Notes under the pieces: model-generated
Database searches by the model: none
What the model saw: the letters and a program-made list of their open reading frames with translations, nothing else
Told to the model about the DNA's origin: nothing
Shown here: positions 1 to 9,107 of the stretch, piece by piece
How the letters are laid out: each line of letters begins with the position of its first letter
Position numbering within the stretch: the stretch's first letter is position 1
From: Bradyrhizobium sp. CB1650
Lineage (GTDB): Bacteria > Pseudomonadota > Alphaproteobacteria > Rhizobiales > Xanthobacteraceae
DNA length: 64,000 nucleotides
Direction: 5' to 3'
Assembly (NCBI RefSeq): GCF_029761915.1
Contig: NZ_CP121695.1
Span: forward strand, 8,027,501 to 8,091,500
Translations under genes and position numbers: made by a program

Positions 1-958
1 ATCCGCAACTCCGTCCGAATGATTGTGTTCTGCGGTTCGCTCAGCTCCGTCAGCGCCCACACCAACGCGTCGACACGATCGGGTGAGTAGCCGACCTTTG
101 CGCGATCAAAATCCGACGTGAACGCGCGCACATCTGATCTTCGAGCACCGCGAAGCCGCCGACGTGATGGACGTTGCGCTGCTCATAAAGCGCGGCAATC
201 GGTTCAGCCCGCACCACCTTGCCGCGGCTCGCGTGCACCGCCTTGAAGCTGACGCGCGGATCCAGTGCGCGAATTGTCGCCTCGACCATGGCGCCGCCGT
301 TGTTCACTTCGGCTAGGATACGATCGGCCTTGTACGATCGATACAGGTCAATAGCCTTCGCGGCCCACTCGTGCGGCGCGTAGCGGCCCGAACCATCTTC
401 GAGCACATAGACCTGTCCATCGCGCGCGACACCGGCAACGATGATTCCGGTTTCGTCAGATCCTTCGTTATTCGAAACGGCCGGGTCAATCGCCACGACG
501 ATCCGGCGTAGCTCCGGCGCGGCCGACACACGATCGCGGTCCAGCCAGTCCATTTGCCATAGCGCACCGGGATTGTCCGACAGCAGCTCCGCGTTCAGTT
601 CCTGGCGCCCGAGACGCGTCCCTTCGTACCGCTGGCGGACGGCGGCAAGGAAGGTTGGCGCAAGGTTGGCTTGATTCTCGAACGTCGAGCCGCGCGTCAC
701 CACAACGTCTTTGCCCTGCCGCGTGTCGCGCGCGTCCGCCGCGGTGGCGGCTACCAAGGAGATGCGGCCGGCCTGGCGGGTCTCGACTAGTTCGTGCACC
801 CACCCTGCCCCAGCTCAGGTCTTTCCGAAGCCGCGGCTGGCGAGGATCATCCAGCCGTTCCATTCACCGGGCGGCCGGAGCTGGCTCGGACGGGCTTTGG
901 CGCGCCATCCGCCATCCTCCAGTGCGTCCGCGAGCGCGCCTGCAATGCTGCTGGTCAT
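1..958 (-). pseudogene. Phage terminase large subunit (TerL), broken
   Basis: The reading frame starts at ATG 958 and encodes the ATPase-nuclease motor that packages phage DNA. The Walker A region reads ASRGFGKT and is followed at once by an in-frame TGA (815-817) where TerL proteins usually have Arg; a single CGA to TGA change would explain it. After the stop the same frame continues as AGAGWVHELVETRQ and into the nuclease domain (VVAIDPAVSNNEGSDETGI). A second lesion near 120-135, apparently an extra CG in a GCGCG run, shifts the conserved end (FTSDFDRAKVGYSPDRVDAL) into another frame. The 3' end lies outside the window. The start overlaps the upstream gene by 4 bp (ATGA). Two independent lesions make a non-functional prophage relic the best reading. 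Confidence 0.85.
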
Positions 959-1578
959 TGGATGGGCTCCGGAAGCGGTACAGGACACGGCGCCGGCAGC
1001 GCAACCGCATCGATCACCACGGGCACCCGGCCTGGCTGCCGCTCGTCCATCCCCTCTGCGTCGAGCTTGCGCCAGGCAGCCACAACGGCCGCCCGGGCCT
1101 CAGGGAACGGCGCCAGCGCGGCGAGTTGGGCCGCCTGCACCTTGGCGAACTGCGGGCTGTTCACGATCGCCACTTTGTTCTGAATGTTGATGGTACCCTG
1201 CGCGATCGTGGCGATCTCGCCTGTGACCTTGCCGATCTTCTCGAGCACGCCGACGAGTTGGCCGGCCACGATCGCCGCGCCGCGGGCGTCGCCCGCTTCG
1301 GTGGTCGCGGCAAGCTGCGACATGAGCATCGTGCGCACCGCCCGGAAGTGGTCGAGCACGGACGCGCCCTCGTCTGCCGCCTTCGCCGCAAGTTCGGCGA
1401 GCTGCGCCGGCCCGACGAGATAGGACGCCTTCATTTCGGCGCTAACGTGATTGTGCCAGTGCCGGCCGATGGCGTCTTTTGACAGCCCAAACCTCGTGGC
1501 CAGGCTGTCGAGCGACGCGCCGCCTGGGCGCCAACGCTCGTCGTGAGCGCAAACAGTACATTTCGGGCCTATTTTCAT
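955..1578 (-). CDS. Small-terminase-like phage protein
   Basis: About 207 residues. The N-terminal part has a CxxC pair (CTVCAHDERW) followed by a helix-turn-helix-like stretch (SLDSLATRFGLSKDAIGRHWHNHV). The middle is helical and the end is Pro-rich. It lies immediately upstream of terL with a 4-bp ATGA overlap, the usual position of the small terminase subunit that recognises phage DNA. I chose ATG 1578 because it is preceded by GGA about nine bases upstream and gives a clean N-terminus; the frame stays open to 1638. The terminase role rests mainly on position and the HTH, not on a recognised family signature. It may be the only intact gene of this prophage remnant in the window. Confidence 0.6.
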   Translation of the reverse strand: MKIGPKCTVCAHDERWRPGGASLDSLATRFGLSKDAIGRHWHNHVSAEMKASYLVGPAQLAELAAKAADEGASVLDHFRAVRTMLMSQLAATTEAGDARGAAIVAGQLVGVLEKIGKVTGEIATIAQGTINIQNKVAIVNSPQFAKVQAAQLAALAPFPEARAAVVAAWRKLDAEGMDERQPGRVPVVIDAVALPAPCPVPLPEPIQ

Positions 1579-1704
1579 CTGCGAATTTCCAATGCGAATT
1601 GCGCCATTGACCCGCATCACCGGCCAAGGGCGCAACAACAGCGCAACATGATGTGAAGAAACCTAGTGTTTCAGATACTTAGCATGCGAGTAGAAGATAA
1701 TCCG

Positions 1705-2031
1705 TTAATCAGCGACCGAAGCTAGACAGCACGACCGCGACAACACCGGAAAATCGGCGCGGATTGGCATGACCGCGCTGATCGCTACCGGTTCTCGTAT
1801 AGTTTCGGACGGCTGGCGTCTGCTCACCGACACAGACCACCCGGATAAGCTCGCTGTACGCGTGTCCTCCTTTTGCTTCCTGCGTTCCAGCTCGCGGGCA
1901 AGTTCAACGACTGACCGCCAGGTCATGAACTGTAAAACAACCAGAAGAAGAAATAGCATCAACAAAAGGTTTGTCCGCAGCCAACGCAAGGCAGCGCGAA
2001 ATCCGTCCCGAGCCCCTGGCTTAAATGGCAT
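1705..2031 (-). CDS. Hypothetical small membrane protein
   Basis: 108 residues. A basic N-terminus is followed by one strong hydrophobic segment at about residues 22-39 (RTNLLLMLFLLLVVLQFMTW) and then by a charged helix (VVELARELERRKQKED), so it is probably a single-pass membrane protein with a cytoplasmic coiled-coil-like stretch. The C-terminal third looks less protein-like and may be past a frame change. No family is recognised. The position next to terminase genes would suit a phage or mobile-element accessory protein, but this is not shown by the sequence. Confidence 0.4.
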   Translation of the reverse strand: MPFKPGARDGFRAALRWLRTNLLLMLFLLLVVLQFMTWRSVVELARELERRKQKEDTRTASLSGWSVSVSRRQPSETIREPVAISAVMPIRADFPVLSRSCCLASVAD

Positions 2032-2328
2032 GATCGATCATCCCCCAACTGAATTTCCCGCAACTCGAGGGCAGTCCAAGGGCCATGCTGGTCGGAGGCC
2101 CCAGCCCTCTGGGAGGCGCGCAGTAACTCATTGAGGCGGCGGCGCAGTCCAAAGTGGCTCTGTCACTACGAGCGAATCGCGACGGGCTCGGCGTTCAAGG
2201 TAGCCCACAGCTCTTATGCGGTTTCCCAACCTCAGGCGATCCTCTTGTTCCATGTTTCGGAAAGAGTCCGCGTCCAGCGTGAATGTCACTTCGTTTCAGC
2301 TCCCCATTGTCCTCGTCGACGGTGAACT

Positions 2329-2475
2329 TTACGACTGAGCATCTTCGGAAGAAGGGAACAATCTTCCGGGCGTGGCGCGGGCGATTTCCTTGCGAACGTC
2401 GTCCGCTTCCGCGATCTCGCGGCGGATGACGCTGTCAAAGGCTTCGATGATTAGGTCTCGCAGGGTTATTACCAC
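2329..2475 (-). CDS. Hypothetical 48-residue protein
   Basis: A GTG-started frame (2475) encodes a charged, probably helical peptide that includes LRDLIIEAFDSVIRREIAEADD. Codon choice and amino-acid pattern look like a real small protein, but the ribosome-binding signal (AAAAGG) is weak and no family is recognised. It could also be the 3' remnant of a longer gene. Confidence 0.3.
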   Translation of the reverse strand: MVITLRDLIIEAFDSVIRREIAEADDVRKEIARATPGRLFPSSEDAQS

Positions 2476-2535
2476 CTTTTAGGAGCGTGCCGGGGCCATC
2501 AGATGCCGGCTTTTTCCGGTCGCGTTGTTCAAATA

Positions 2536-2565
2536 CGTAGAGCGCTCCTTACGGAGCGCTCTACG
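2536..2565 (-). terminator. Perfect 13-bp hairpin, terminator-like
   Basis: CGTAGAGCGCTCC (2536-2548) and GGAGCGCTCTACG (2553-2565) are perfect inverted copies around a 4-base loop TTAC. It sits 4 bases past the stop of the minus-strand gene 2570-2797 and is followed on that strand by TATTTGAA, a short T-rich run. An intrinsic terminator for that gene is likely. Confidence 0.55.
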
Positions 2566-2569
2566 ATCG

Positions 2570-2797
2570 TCAGTTACGCCTTCGCAAACTGCCGGCGCGC
2601 AAGATGGCTTCGCATCTTGCTCGGACGCTTTGATGCTCGGTGCGCATGCGCATCGAGTAGATTTCCTCAAGCCCAAGGAAGACGTCTTCAACCGCTCCGG
2701 AGCCGCGCGCATTTTCGAGATCCTTTTCGACCCGCGCCAAAATCTTCAACTCTTTGGCGCAAGCTCTGTCCGGCTTCTGTTTTGTTACCGCTTTCAT
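2570..2797 (-). CDS. Hypothetical helical protein
   Basis: 75 residues from ATG 2797, preceded by GGAGA about eight bases upstream, which is why I prefer it to the longer open frame to 2896. The product is basic at the start (KAVTKQKPDRACAKELK) and then an uninterrupted charged helix (ILARVEKDLENARGSG...VFLGLEEIYSMRMRTEHQ). A strong hairpin follows the stop. I recognise no family. The arrangement (good RBS, clean helical product, terminator) supports a real gene. Confidence 0.5.
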   Translation of the reverse strand: MKAVTKQKPDRACAKELKILARVEKDLENARGSGAVEDVFLGLEEIYSMRMRTEHQSVRARCEAILRAGSLRRRN

Positions 2798-3082
2798 TGT
2801 CGTTTTCTCCGTCGATCTTTCTGAGAGCGAGATAGTCGTCCGGAGCAAGCAACGACAGGCGCTCCCTCGCGCCTTTAGGCTTGTGAAACTAGACATACGC
2901 GCGAGGACTCCGGACTTTGGGGAAAACGATTACGCCTGCCGCACGGGGTTTTCTGGACCTCATCGCGACAATAGGAAATGCCATTCGGCCACGTCAACGT
3001 TTAAGTTGTATTGTCTTGTGAAACACGTATTAAGTCATTCATTATACCGACACACAAAGGTGCACGGTGTTTGAATCGCGCG

Positions 3083-3379
3083 ATGAAGCGCAGAATCAAA
3101 CCGAACTCGCAGATGTGGACGGAAAGCGAAGCTGCTCAACTGCTGCGTTGCTCGACGAGCCACGTGAGACATCTCACTCACTCGTCAGCTCGGGTGTTAT
3201 CCAGGCCGCCCCGGCCTCTCACAAGCCGATCTGGAAACATACGTCGCGGCAGTGAAGATCATCAGAGTTCGAATGCCCGGAACAGCCAAGGGGTACCCGC
3301 TGACACGCGGCCGCACGTGCTGCGGACGCGGGGTGCACTGATCTTGCGAAAGACGAACAGCGGCGATTGTCCGAGCTAA
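3083..3379 (+). CDS. Excisionase-like helix-turn-helix fragment
   Basis: 98 residues from ATG 3083. The stretch MWTESEAAQLLRCSTSHVRHL resembles the MerR/excisionase-type HTH (usually L[TS]xxEAAxLLxVSxxTVxxL). After it the sequence becomes Arg/Ser-rich and loses protein character, while another frame stays open, so a frameshift soon after the HTH is likely. In a region with terminase genes it may be the relic of a phage or integrative-element excisionase. It is probably not functional. Confidence 0.35.
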   Translation: MKRRIKPNSQMWTESEAAQLLRCSTSHVRHLTHSSARVLSRPPRPLTSRSGNIRRGSEDHQSSNARNSQGVPADTRPHVLRTRGALILRKTNSGDCPS

Positions 3380-3556
3380 GCCGGCTACCCCAGCTCAAGC
3401 AAGTCAGGCAGCGGGAGCGGTTCGAGCGGATAACGGCCGTTGAACGACCTTTTTGCGCACGACATAGTCTCGATGCGCCGAAATCCCGCGATGCCGATCA
3501 GATAGTCTGCTGAGCACCATGGGGCTCACCAACCGATCGAGGTCGCACAAAGCGCA

Positions 3557-4387
3557 ATGACAGAGTTGCGCCTGCATAAAATAGCTTTTCGCATCGGCTG
3601 CGCTGGGATAGCGTTGCTCGCCGGCATGGCCGTGACAGACGCCTCTAGCTGCAATCGGTGGGATGCGCTCGGCACGGCGCGGGTGCTCGCCGTCGATGCC
3701 GCGCTCTTCCCGCGCGTCGGGCTGAAGAACTTTCCAGAGACGCTTCCTCTGGCGGACTATGAAGTCGTCCTCACGTTCGATGACGGACCGCGGCCGCCGA
3801 ACACGGATAAGGTGCTGGCTGCGCTCGCACAGGAGTGCACGCGAGCCACGTTCTTTCTGGTCGGCCGATCCTCGGCGGAATTTCCCGAGCTCGTGCGGCG
3901 TATGGCCGCCCAGGGCCACACCGTAGCGCACCATAGCTGGTCGCATCCGATGATGTCGAAAGTCCCGTTCGAGCAGGCGAAAGAGGACATCGAGCGCGGT
4001 ATAGCCGCCGTTGAAATGGCGCGCACCGGTGTGTCCACCAAAATGCCCTCGACACCGTTCTTCCGGTTCCCCTACTTCGACGCGACACCTGCGACGCTCG
4101 ATCTCTTGCAGGCGCGCGGAATTGTCGTGTTCGGAGCTGACCTTTGGGCGAGCGACTGGGAGAACATAACTCCAGAGCAGGAGCTCACAATCCTGATCGA
4201 GCGGCTCGAGGCCGCTCGTAAGGGCATCATTCTGCTGCATGATGCGCAGACGCGGACGGCGGCCATGCTGCCTGCGTTCCTGCGCTACCTGCATCAGAAC
4301 GGGTATCGGATCGTGCATCTGGTGCCGGCTGCCGCCAAGAGCGCTGAAGCCCCATTGACGTCTTGGCACCACGCCTTCCCGCAGTGA
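3557..4387 (+). CDS. Exported polysaccharide deacetylase (NodB-homology domain)
   Basis: 276 residues. The N-terminus (about 1-30) is a signal peptide or membrane anchor. The NodB-homology fold then shows the usual metal-dependent N-deacetylase motifs: motif 1 TFDDGP (catalytic Asp and metal Asp), motif 2 HHSWSHP (metal-binding His pair) and motif 3 RFPYFDATP, with a late LLHDA in the position of the catalytic His motif. The family removes N-acetyl groups from chitin oligomers, peptidoglycan or exopolysaccharide. The export signal points to an envelope or extracellular polymer and not to Nod-factor synthesis in the cytoplasm, where NodB works. No nod box or neighbouring nod genes are visible. 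A very long antisense ORF overlaps it and is taken as a shadow. Confidence 0.88.
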   Translation: MTELRLHKIAFRIGCAGIALLAGMAVTDASSCNRWDALGTARVLAVDAALFPRVGLKNFPETLPLADYEVVLTFDDGPRPPNTDKVLAALAQECTRATFFLVGRSSAEFPELVRRMAAQGHTVAHHSWSHPMMSKVPFEQAKEDIERGIAAVEMARTGVSTKMPSTPFFRFPYFDATPATLDLLQARGIVVFGADLWASDWENITPEQELTILIERLEAARKGIILLHDAQTRTAAMLPAFLRYLHQNGYRIVHLVPAAAKSAEAPLTSWHHAFPQ

Positions 4388-4512
4388 AGGCGCGCGAGAA
4401 GTGTCTGAGATCAACTCCTGGGGGCACAGACGGGCTACGGACGACCTCGTGGCCTGATCGGGTTCGATTTGCGAAACCTCACCGTGACGAAGCTGTTCCT
4501 GCGGCACGGTGA

Positions 4513-7122
4513 TCATGCCGCCCTGGACGCCCCTGCGCCAAAGCGAAACAAGAGCTGCCCCACTTCGGCGGCTGGCCTGGCGCCGCTGAACAAGAATCCT
4601 TGCACCTCGTTGCAACCCTCGGCACGAAGCCAATCGAGCTGCTCCGTGGTCTCCACCCCTTCCGCTGTCGTCGTGATGTTGAGGCTCCGGCCGAGGCCCG
4701 AGATCGCCCGCACGATGGCCCCGCAATCGGAGCGTTTCGCCAGATCCTTCACAAAGGAGCGATCAATCTTGATCTTGTCGAAGGGAAAGCTGCGCAAGTA
4801 GCTGAGGCTCGAATAGCCCGTTCCAAAGTCATCCAGCGATATGGAGACGCCGAGCTCGCGGAGCTGGTGCAGGATCGCAAGATTTGCCTCCGTCTCCGCC
4901 AGAAACACCGATTCGGTGATTTCAAGCTCGAGCCGCTTCGGGGCCAAGCCGGAATTCGCCAGCGCTGAAATCACCACCTGAACCAGATTGCGGCTACGGA
5001 ATTGCACCGGCGACAGGTTGACCGCGACCTTGATCTCCAAAGGCCACTTTACCGCCTCGTTACAGGCTTCGCGCAGCACCCATTCTCCGAGGGGCCCGAT
5101 CAGCCCGATTTCTTCCGCAAGGGGAATGAACTCGGCCGGCGAGATCATGCCCTTCCCTGGGTGCGGCCAGCGGAGAAGCGCCTCAAAACCTGAGATCTTG
5201 TCGCTCGCGATGTCAACCAACGGCTGATAGTGCAGCTCGAACTCGCTGCTGGTAAAGGCGCGGCGCAAATCAAGCTCCATCTCGCGGCGTCGCTGCACCT
5301 GCTGATCCATCTCCCGCTCGAAGAATCGATGTGTTCCGCGGCCATCCTCTTTGGCGCGATAGAGCGCCATATCGGCGTTACGCATCAGCTCGGCGCTGCT
5401 AGTGCCGTCGCCCGGTGACAGCGCGATTCCGACCGAGGCACCGACAGCGACTTGATTGCCATCAATCTCGTAAGGCGCACTCAACGTCTTGATCAGGTCG
5501 GCCGCGAATTGGCTCACATGCGTCGGCGAGGTGTCATCCGTGAGAATGATCGAAAATTCGTCGCCGCCGAGCCGTGCCGCCAGATTGTTGCCGGCCACCC
5601 TGGACCGCAGCCGGTCGGCCACGTGTTCGAGCAGGTGATCGCCGATGAGGTGGCCGAACGAATCGTTGACGTTCTTGAAGAGGTCGAGGTCGATACACAG
5701 CGCCGCGACGCTGTTGCCGGCTGCATTAGCCCTTTCGAGCGCCTCTCCGAGCCACCTCTGGTGGAGTGCGCGGTTGGCGAGGTTGGTCAACCCGTCGTGA
5801 AGTGCCATATGGGCGATGCGGGCCTCGGCCTTGCGCCGTTCGGTGATGTCGACCACCACAACCAGATAGCCCTCGCGTCCCTCGATCATGAGGCGCCGCC
5901 CAAACGTCAGCACAGAAATCTCAGTGCCATCAGCCCTGACATGGCGCCAGGGATGTTCGGACTGAGAGATGTCGCCCGCTTCTCGCAGCGCCCGCGTATA
6001 GCTGACCCGCACGTCGTCGGGCCAGATCTCCTGAACTTTCATTCGCAGGAAGGTCTCGCGAGCATAGCCATAGTGCTGCACTGCCGCGTCATTGACCCTC
6101 ACGAAGTCCATTGTCTCGGCATCTAACGCCCACATCGGCATCGGATTACTGTCGAACAGCAACCTGAACGAGGCATCCCGGCGCTTGAACGACGTAACGT
6201 CGGAAATGACCACGGACACGATGTCTCCGAAGGCACTGAGGCGCAAGCGCAGGCTCTGATCACCGTATTCGAGCTCGAACTGGTCACCGAAATCATCCGC
6301 GACCGCGGCGCCTAACCGCTCCATCACCTCTTTCGAACAGAGCAGATGGTCTGAAGTGCCGAGGCGCTGCCACAACAGGCTGCCCTCTTCCACACCGAGG
6401 AGCCTTGCTGCTGCCTGATTGTGGTGCACAACTTGAAAATCAAATGGTCTGCCTGCGGGATCGCGAACGGTTGAGAGCGAGATAACGCCATCGTCGGTCT
6501 TGCAAAAGATTGCATCGATCAAATTGTATTCTGTAGCGCGCTCGTTGACATAGACGCCGACCAGCGTACCGGCCCAACGCGATAAGGTCGGCAGCGCCAG
6601 CACGTCATAGGTCCGCACCATGCCGGCGTGCACGCAATGAGCGGTTGCCAGATAGGGATGGTTGTTTGCAATCGCATTGGAGGCCGCCCCGGCGAGGGCT
6701 GTCGCGCAATCCGGACGCAACGCATCCAGCGGAATGTCCCAACGGGCGTCGCCCAACCAGTTCTGCACATAACGGCCAGTGCGCGAAACGACAAACGCGC
6801 CATTGTCACACCTGAGCAGCACAAGATGATCGGCAAGCCGCCCGAGGCTCCCCAGCAGCACATTTTCGTAGCGGGGAAGCGCTTCGCCGGGCTTGAGCGC
6901 AGCCTGCCACTTGCGCCGCAGGACCGGCATGTCATTAAATAGCCTCGTATCTGATTCCGCAGATTGCTCGGTGGCAGCACTCATCACACGCCCTACAGAC
7001 CTAAGCTTCCTGGGGGCATCAAATCCAGCTTGGCTTAATTCACTCTTAAAAGACGAGACGATCGCGTTCGGCCCCTGCTGATCGATGCCGTTGCTTGAAA
7101 CATCAGGCGCGACCATCTTCAA
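4513..7122 (-). CDS. PAS-GGDEF-EAL cyclic-di-GMP protein
   Basis: 869 residues. No membrane segments are seen. The N-terminal ~310 residues include a PAS-like stretch, a second PAS domain covers about 315-430 (ending VVDITERRKAEARI), GGDEF lies at 519-523 (RLGGDEFSIIL) and the EAL domain at about 617-860 (EALLRW, ITES, DDFGTGYSSL, KIDRSFV, AEGVET all present). Both the cyclase and phosphodiesterase signatures are intact, so it may make and degrade c-di-GMP. The inhibitory RxxD I-site normally five residues before GGDEF is not evident (RVAGNNLAARL). PAS domains suggest control by an intracellular signal. Single gene with no operon partner. An internal start at Met47 is possible, since no clear RBS precedes the first ATG. 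Confidence 0.88.
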   Translation of the reverse strand: MKMVAPDVSSNGIDQQGPNAIVSSFKSELSQAGFDAPRKLRSVGRVMSAATEQSAESDTRLFNDMPVLRRKWQAALKPGEALPRYENVLLGSLGRLADHLVLLRCDNGAFVVSRTGRYVQNWLGDARWDIPLDALRPDCATALAGAASNAIANNHPYLATAHCVHAGMVRTYDVLALPTLSRWAGTLVGVYVNERATEYNLIDAIFCKTDDGVISLSTVRDPAGRPFDFQVVHHNQAAARLLGVEEGSLLWQRLGTSDHLLCSKEVMERLGAAVADDFGDQFELEYGDQSLRLRLSAFGDIVSVVISDVTSFKRRDASFRLLFDSNPMPMWALDAETMDFVRVNDAAVQHYGYARETFLRMKVQEIWPDDVRVSYTRALREAGDISQSEHPWRHVRADGTEISVLTFGRRLMIEGREGYLVVVVDITERRKAEARIAHMALHDGLTNLANRALHQRWLGEALERANAAGNSVAALCIDLDLFKNVNDSFGHLIGDHLLEHVADRLRSRVAGNNLAARLGGDEFSIILTDDTSPTHVSQFAADLIKTLSAPYEIDGNQVAVGASVGIALSPGDGTSSAELMRNADMALYRAKEDGRGTHRFFEREMDQQVQRRREMELDLRRAFTSSEFELHYQPLVDIASDKISGFEALLRWPHPGKGMISPAEFIPLAEEIGLIGPLGEWVLREACNEAVKWPLEIKVAVNLSPVQFRSRNLVQVVISALANSGLAPKRLELEITESVFLAETEANLAILHQLRELGVSISLDDFGTGYSSLSYLRSFPFDKIKIDRSFVKDLAKRSDCGAIVRAISGLGRSLNITTTAEGVETTEQLDWLRAEGCNEVQGFLFSGARPAAEVGQLLFRFGAGASRAA

Positions 7123-7405
7123 GGCTCATAACGCAGAAAATCCGCGGGGGTAGCGCATAATTCGACGAAAAGCGTTTGCCAGCGCCGCTGTGACGACGAG
7201 AATCTTCGAACGAATGATTTGACCGTCACGTATTCTAAAGGAACGCTCGTCAGTTGCGCGCGAAATTTTGGTCGGATGTCCGATTTGTACGACTACCATT
7301 TGCCGACGGCGCAGGTGTCAGCAAATCCTCAATGTTAATTGTGCTTGAAGGACCATCCCAGGGAGCTTTAGTGGGTTCGCTCAATTTTGGTATCTGACAG
7401 CGAGA

Positions 7406-8441
7406 TCAGCACGCCTCCACGCCGGTGAGCTTCTCCATGTCGGTGATCACGGGGCCGAGTGTGTGCCCGTCGAAGGGATTGCCATGCAGGGCCTTGGCGT
7501 GGAGCACGAACTGTCCGCCTTTCGGAGACGTCATGGGCGTGGCGATGCTGACCTTGCAGCCGAACTCGTAAGGCGCGCGGGCTTTACCCTTGCCGATGTA
7601 CTCGACCTCTGGGGCGTGTAACGCATAGACTTTTGGACCGCGCTGATGCTGATCCTGGCTGCGCGCCTGTTGCGCTAGACCGAGCAGCGGGCCGAAGCGA
7701 GCTTCCAGCACCGCATCGCCATCAATCTTGCGGCAGATGTCGCGGATGATCCGGCCAAGCCGTGTCCGCAGGAACTTGAGCTGGCGCCTGGCCCGTTTAA
7801 ATTGGTGGGCGTGGATATAGCGGCCGACCATGATGGCGGCGCGTTTGGCCAGGCGCAGATAGCTCTGGCGCAGCGGCACACGGTTGCGCTTGGCGAGCCC
7901 GACGAGCTTGATGATGGCCCGATGCATCAGCCGCGCGTCGGTCGGATGCGCAACTGCCTTGGGCTGCACCGTGGTATCGACGACCACCCGCTCGAGGTCC
8001 CTGGGGGCGCCAGTCTTGTGCGCCACCGACAGACTTTCCTGGATCGGCGCGACGAGTTGTTCCTCGCCAAGCTGCTGGCGCCAGCGCGTCACCGACCACC
8101 GATCGAACGGCAGACGGTGGCAGAAGCTCAATTCGCCGCAGAAGTATTGGTAGTAGGGGTTCTCGATCCAGCGAGCGCACAGCACCTCATCTGAAAGGTT
8201 GTGCATGTGCTTCAAAATGAACAGGCCGGCGACAAGCCGCGTCGGCAAGCCTGACTGTCCCGATCCCGTTTGGCACACTGAGCTAAATCGATCGTCCAGG
8301 ACGTTCCAATCGATCAGCCCCGCCAACCGCACTAGCTAGCGGATGACCTATGTCGATAATCTGATCCAGCGCCGGAAGCAGCAGGTCTTTCTGGCGATCA
8401 TCCCGCGGTTTGCTCGTCGCCTTCCCCAATGTCGACGACGC
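7406..8441 (-). pseudogene. IS5-type transposase, truncated and frameshifted
   Basis: The main frame (7406-8332) matches IS5-family DDE transposases: LPTRLVAGLFILKHMHNLSDE, ENPYYQYFCGE, then VVDTTVQPKAVAHPTDARL with the first catalytic Asp. The N-terminal section (KPRDDRQKDLLLPALDQI, up to about 8441) lies in another frame. The break coincides with GCTAGCTAG near 8332-8341, and removing one 4-base copy restores IDIGHPLVRLAGLIDW. At the other end the protein stops at LTGVEAC although family members continue for roughly 100 residues with the remaining catalytic residues. This is an inactive fragment of an insertion sequence; I could not identify terminal repeats. Confidence 0.8.
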
Positions 8442-8590
8442 CTTCAGGGAATCACGAATCGCTCAAAAGCGAAATCCAAAACTGCAAGAAAGCGAGGTCC
8501 TACACCCCGCTTTCCTGCAAAATCAAACACTGTATCAAAGCCAATTCCACTGATCGTTCAAGACCAGCCGCATTCTTCACGGGCGACGAT

Positions 8591-8788
8591 TTACTTCTTT
8601 TGACTCGTCGCATCTGGGTGCAGCGGCAACCGATGCGGCAGCTGACGATCACGCGCCAAAAGCGGGTACGCTTCCTCGAAAAGGCGATCAGCGATCGCGG
8701 AAGGGTCATTGCTCTTTCCTACCATCATCTCGAGGAGTTGGTTTCGCATCAGCGCGAGGTTGTGCAGCAGCGGATCAGCTATATTCAA
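8591..8788 (-). CDS. Hypothetical small protein (weak)
   Basis: Up to 65 residues from TTG 8788, or 52 from an internal ATG (MRNQLLEMMVGKSNDPSAI). The central part (ADRLFEEAYPLLARDRQLP) has plausible helical character. No family, no convincing RBS. It may be a fragment of a longer decayed gene on this strand. Confidence 0.25.
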   Translation of the reverse strand: MNIADPLLHNLALMRNQLLEMMVGKSNDPSAIADRLFEEAYPLLARDRQLPHRLPLHPDATSQKK

Positions 8789-8833
8789 TCATTGTCGATG
8801 GTCGCGGCCATTTCCTCTTTTCGCGGTGTGTGT

Positions 8834-9064
8834 CTAACGCTGCAATCCTTCGATTTCTTGGCGAACAGCGCGCAGCTCATCATTAAGTTGGGATAAGCCC
8901 CCGAGACCTTGAACCTTGGCCATTTCGTTCTGGATTTCGGACTCCTTCTTTTTCAACGTGTCGAGGTGGCGTTGCTGTTCAGGCGTAAGTCTCGACTGGT
9001 TTGCTTCGGCTTTCTGAAGCTTTGCCTCGCGTAGATTTTCGTCATGGATTTGCTTAAATGACAT
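8834..9064 (-). CDS. Small coiled-coil protein
   Basis: 76 residues from ATG 9064, with GGAG about nine bases upstream. The product is almost entirely charged helix with heptad character: FKQIHDENLREAKLQKAEAN, LTPEQQRHLDTLKKKESEIQ, then LSQLNDELRAVRQEIEGLQ. No membrane segment or signal peptide. It is a soluble coiled-coil protein of unknown role, ending just downstream (in its own direction) of the AbiE pair but separated from it by 43 bases. I do not recognise a family. Confidence 0.65.
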   Translation of the reverse strand: MSFKQIHDENLREAKLQKAEANQSRLTPEQQRHLDTLKKKESEIQNEMAKVQGLGGLSQLNDELRAVRQEIEGLQR

Positions 9065-9107
9065 GGCGGATCGCTCCGTGGGGATAGGCTATGGTACATC
9101 AAAACGG

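Noticed and set aside
655..1482. 275-codon plus-strand ORF over the terminase genes
   Set aside because: Antisense, Arg-rich shadow of the terminase pair.
3404..4726. 440-codon minus-strand ORF covering the deacetylase gene
   Set aside because: Its product is Arg/His-rich without domain character, and the plus-strand gene has complete NodB motifs. Antisense shadow of a high-GC gene.
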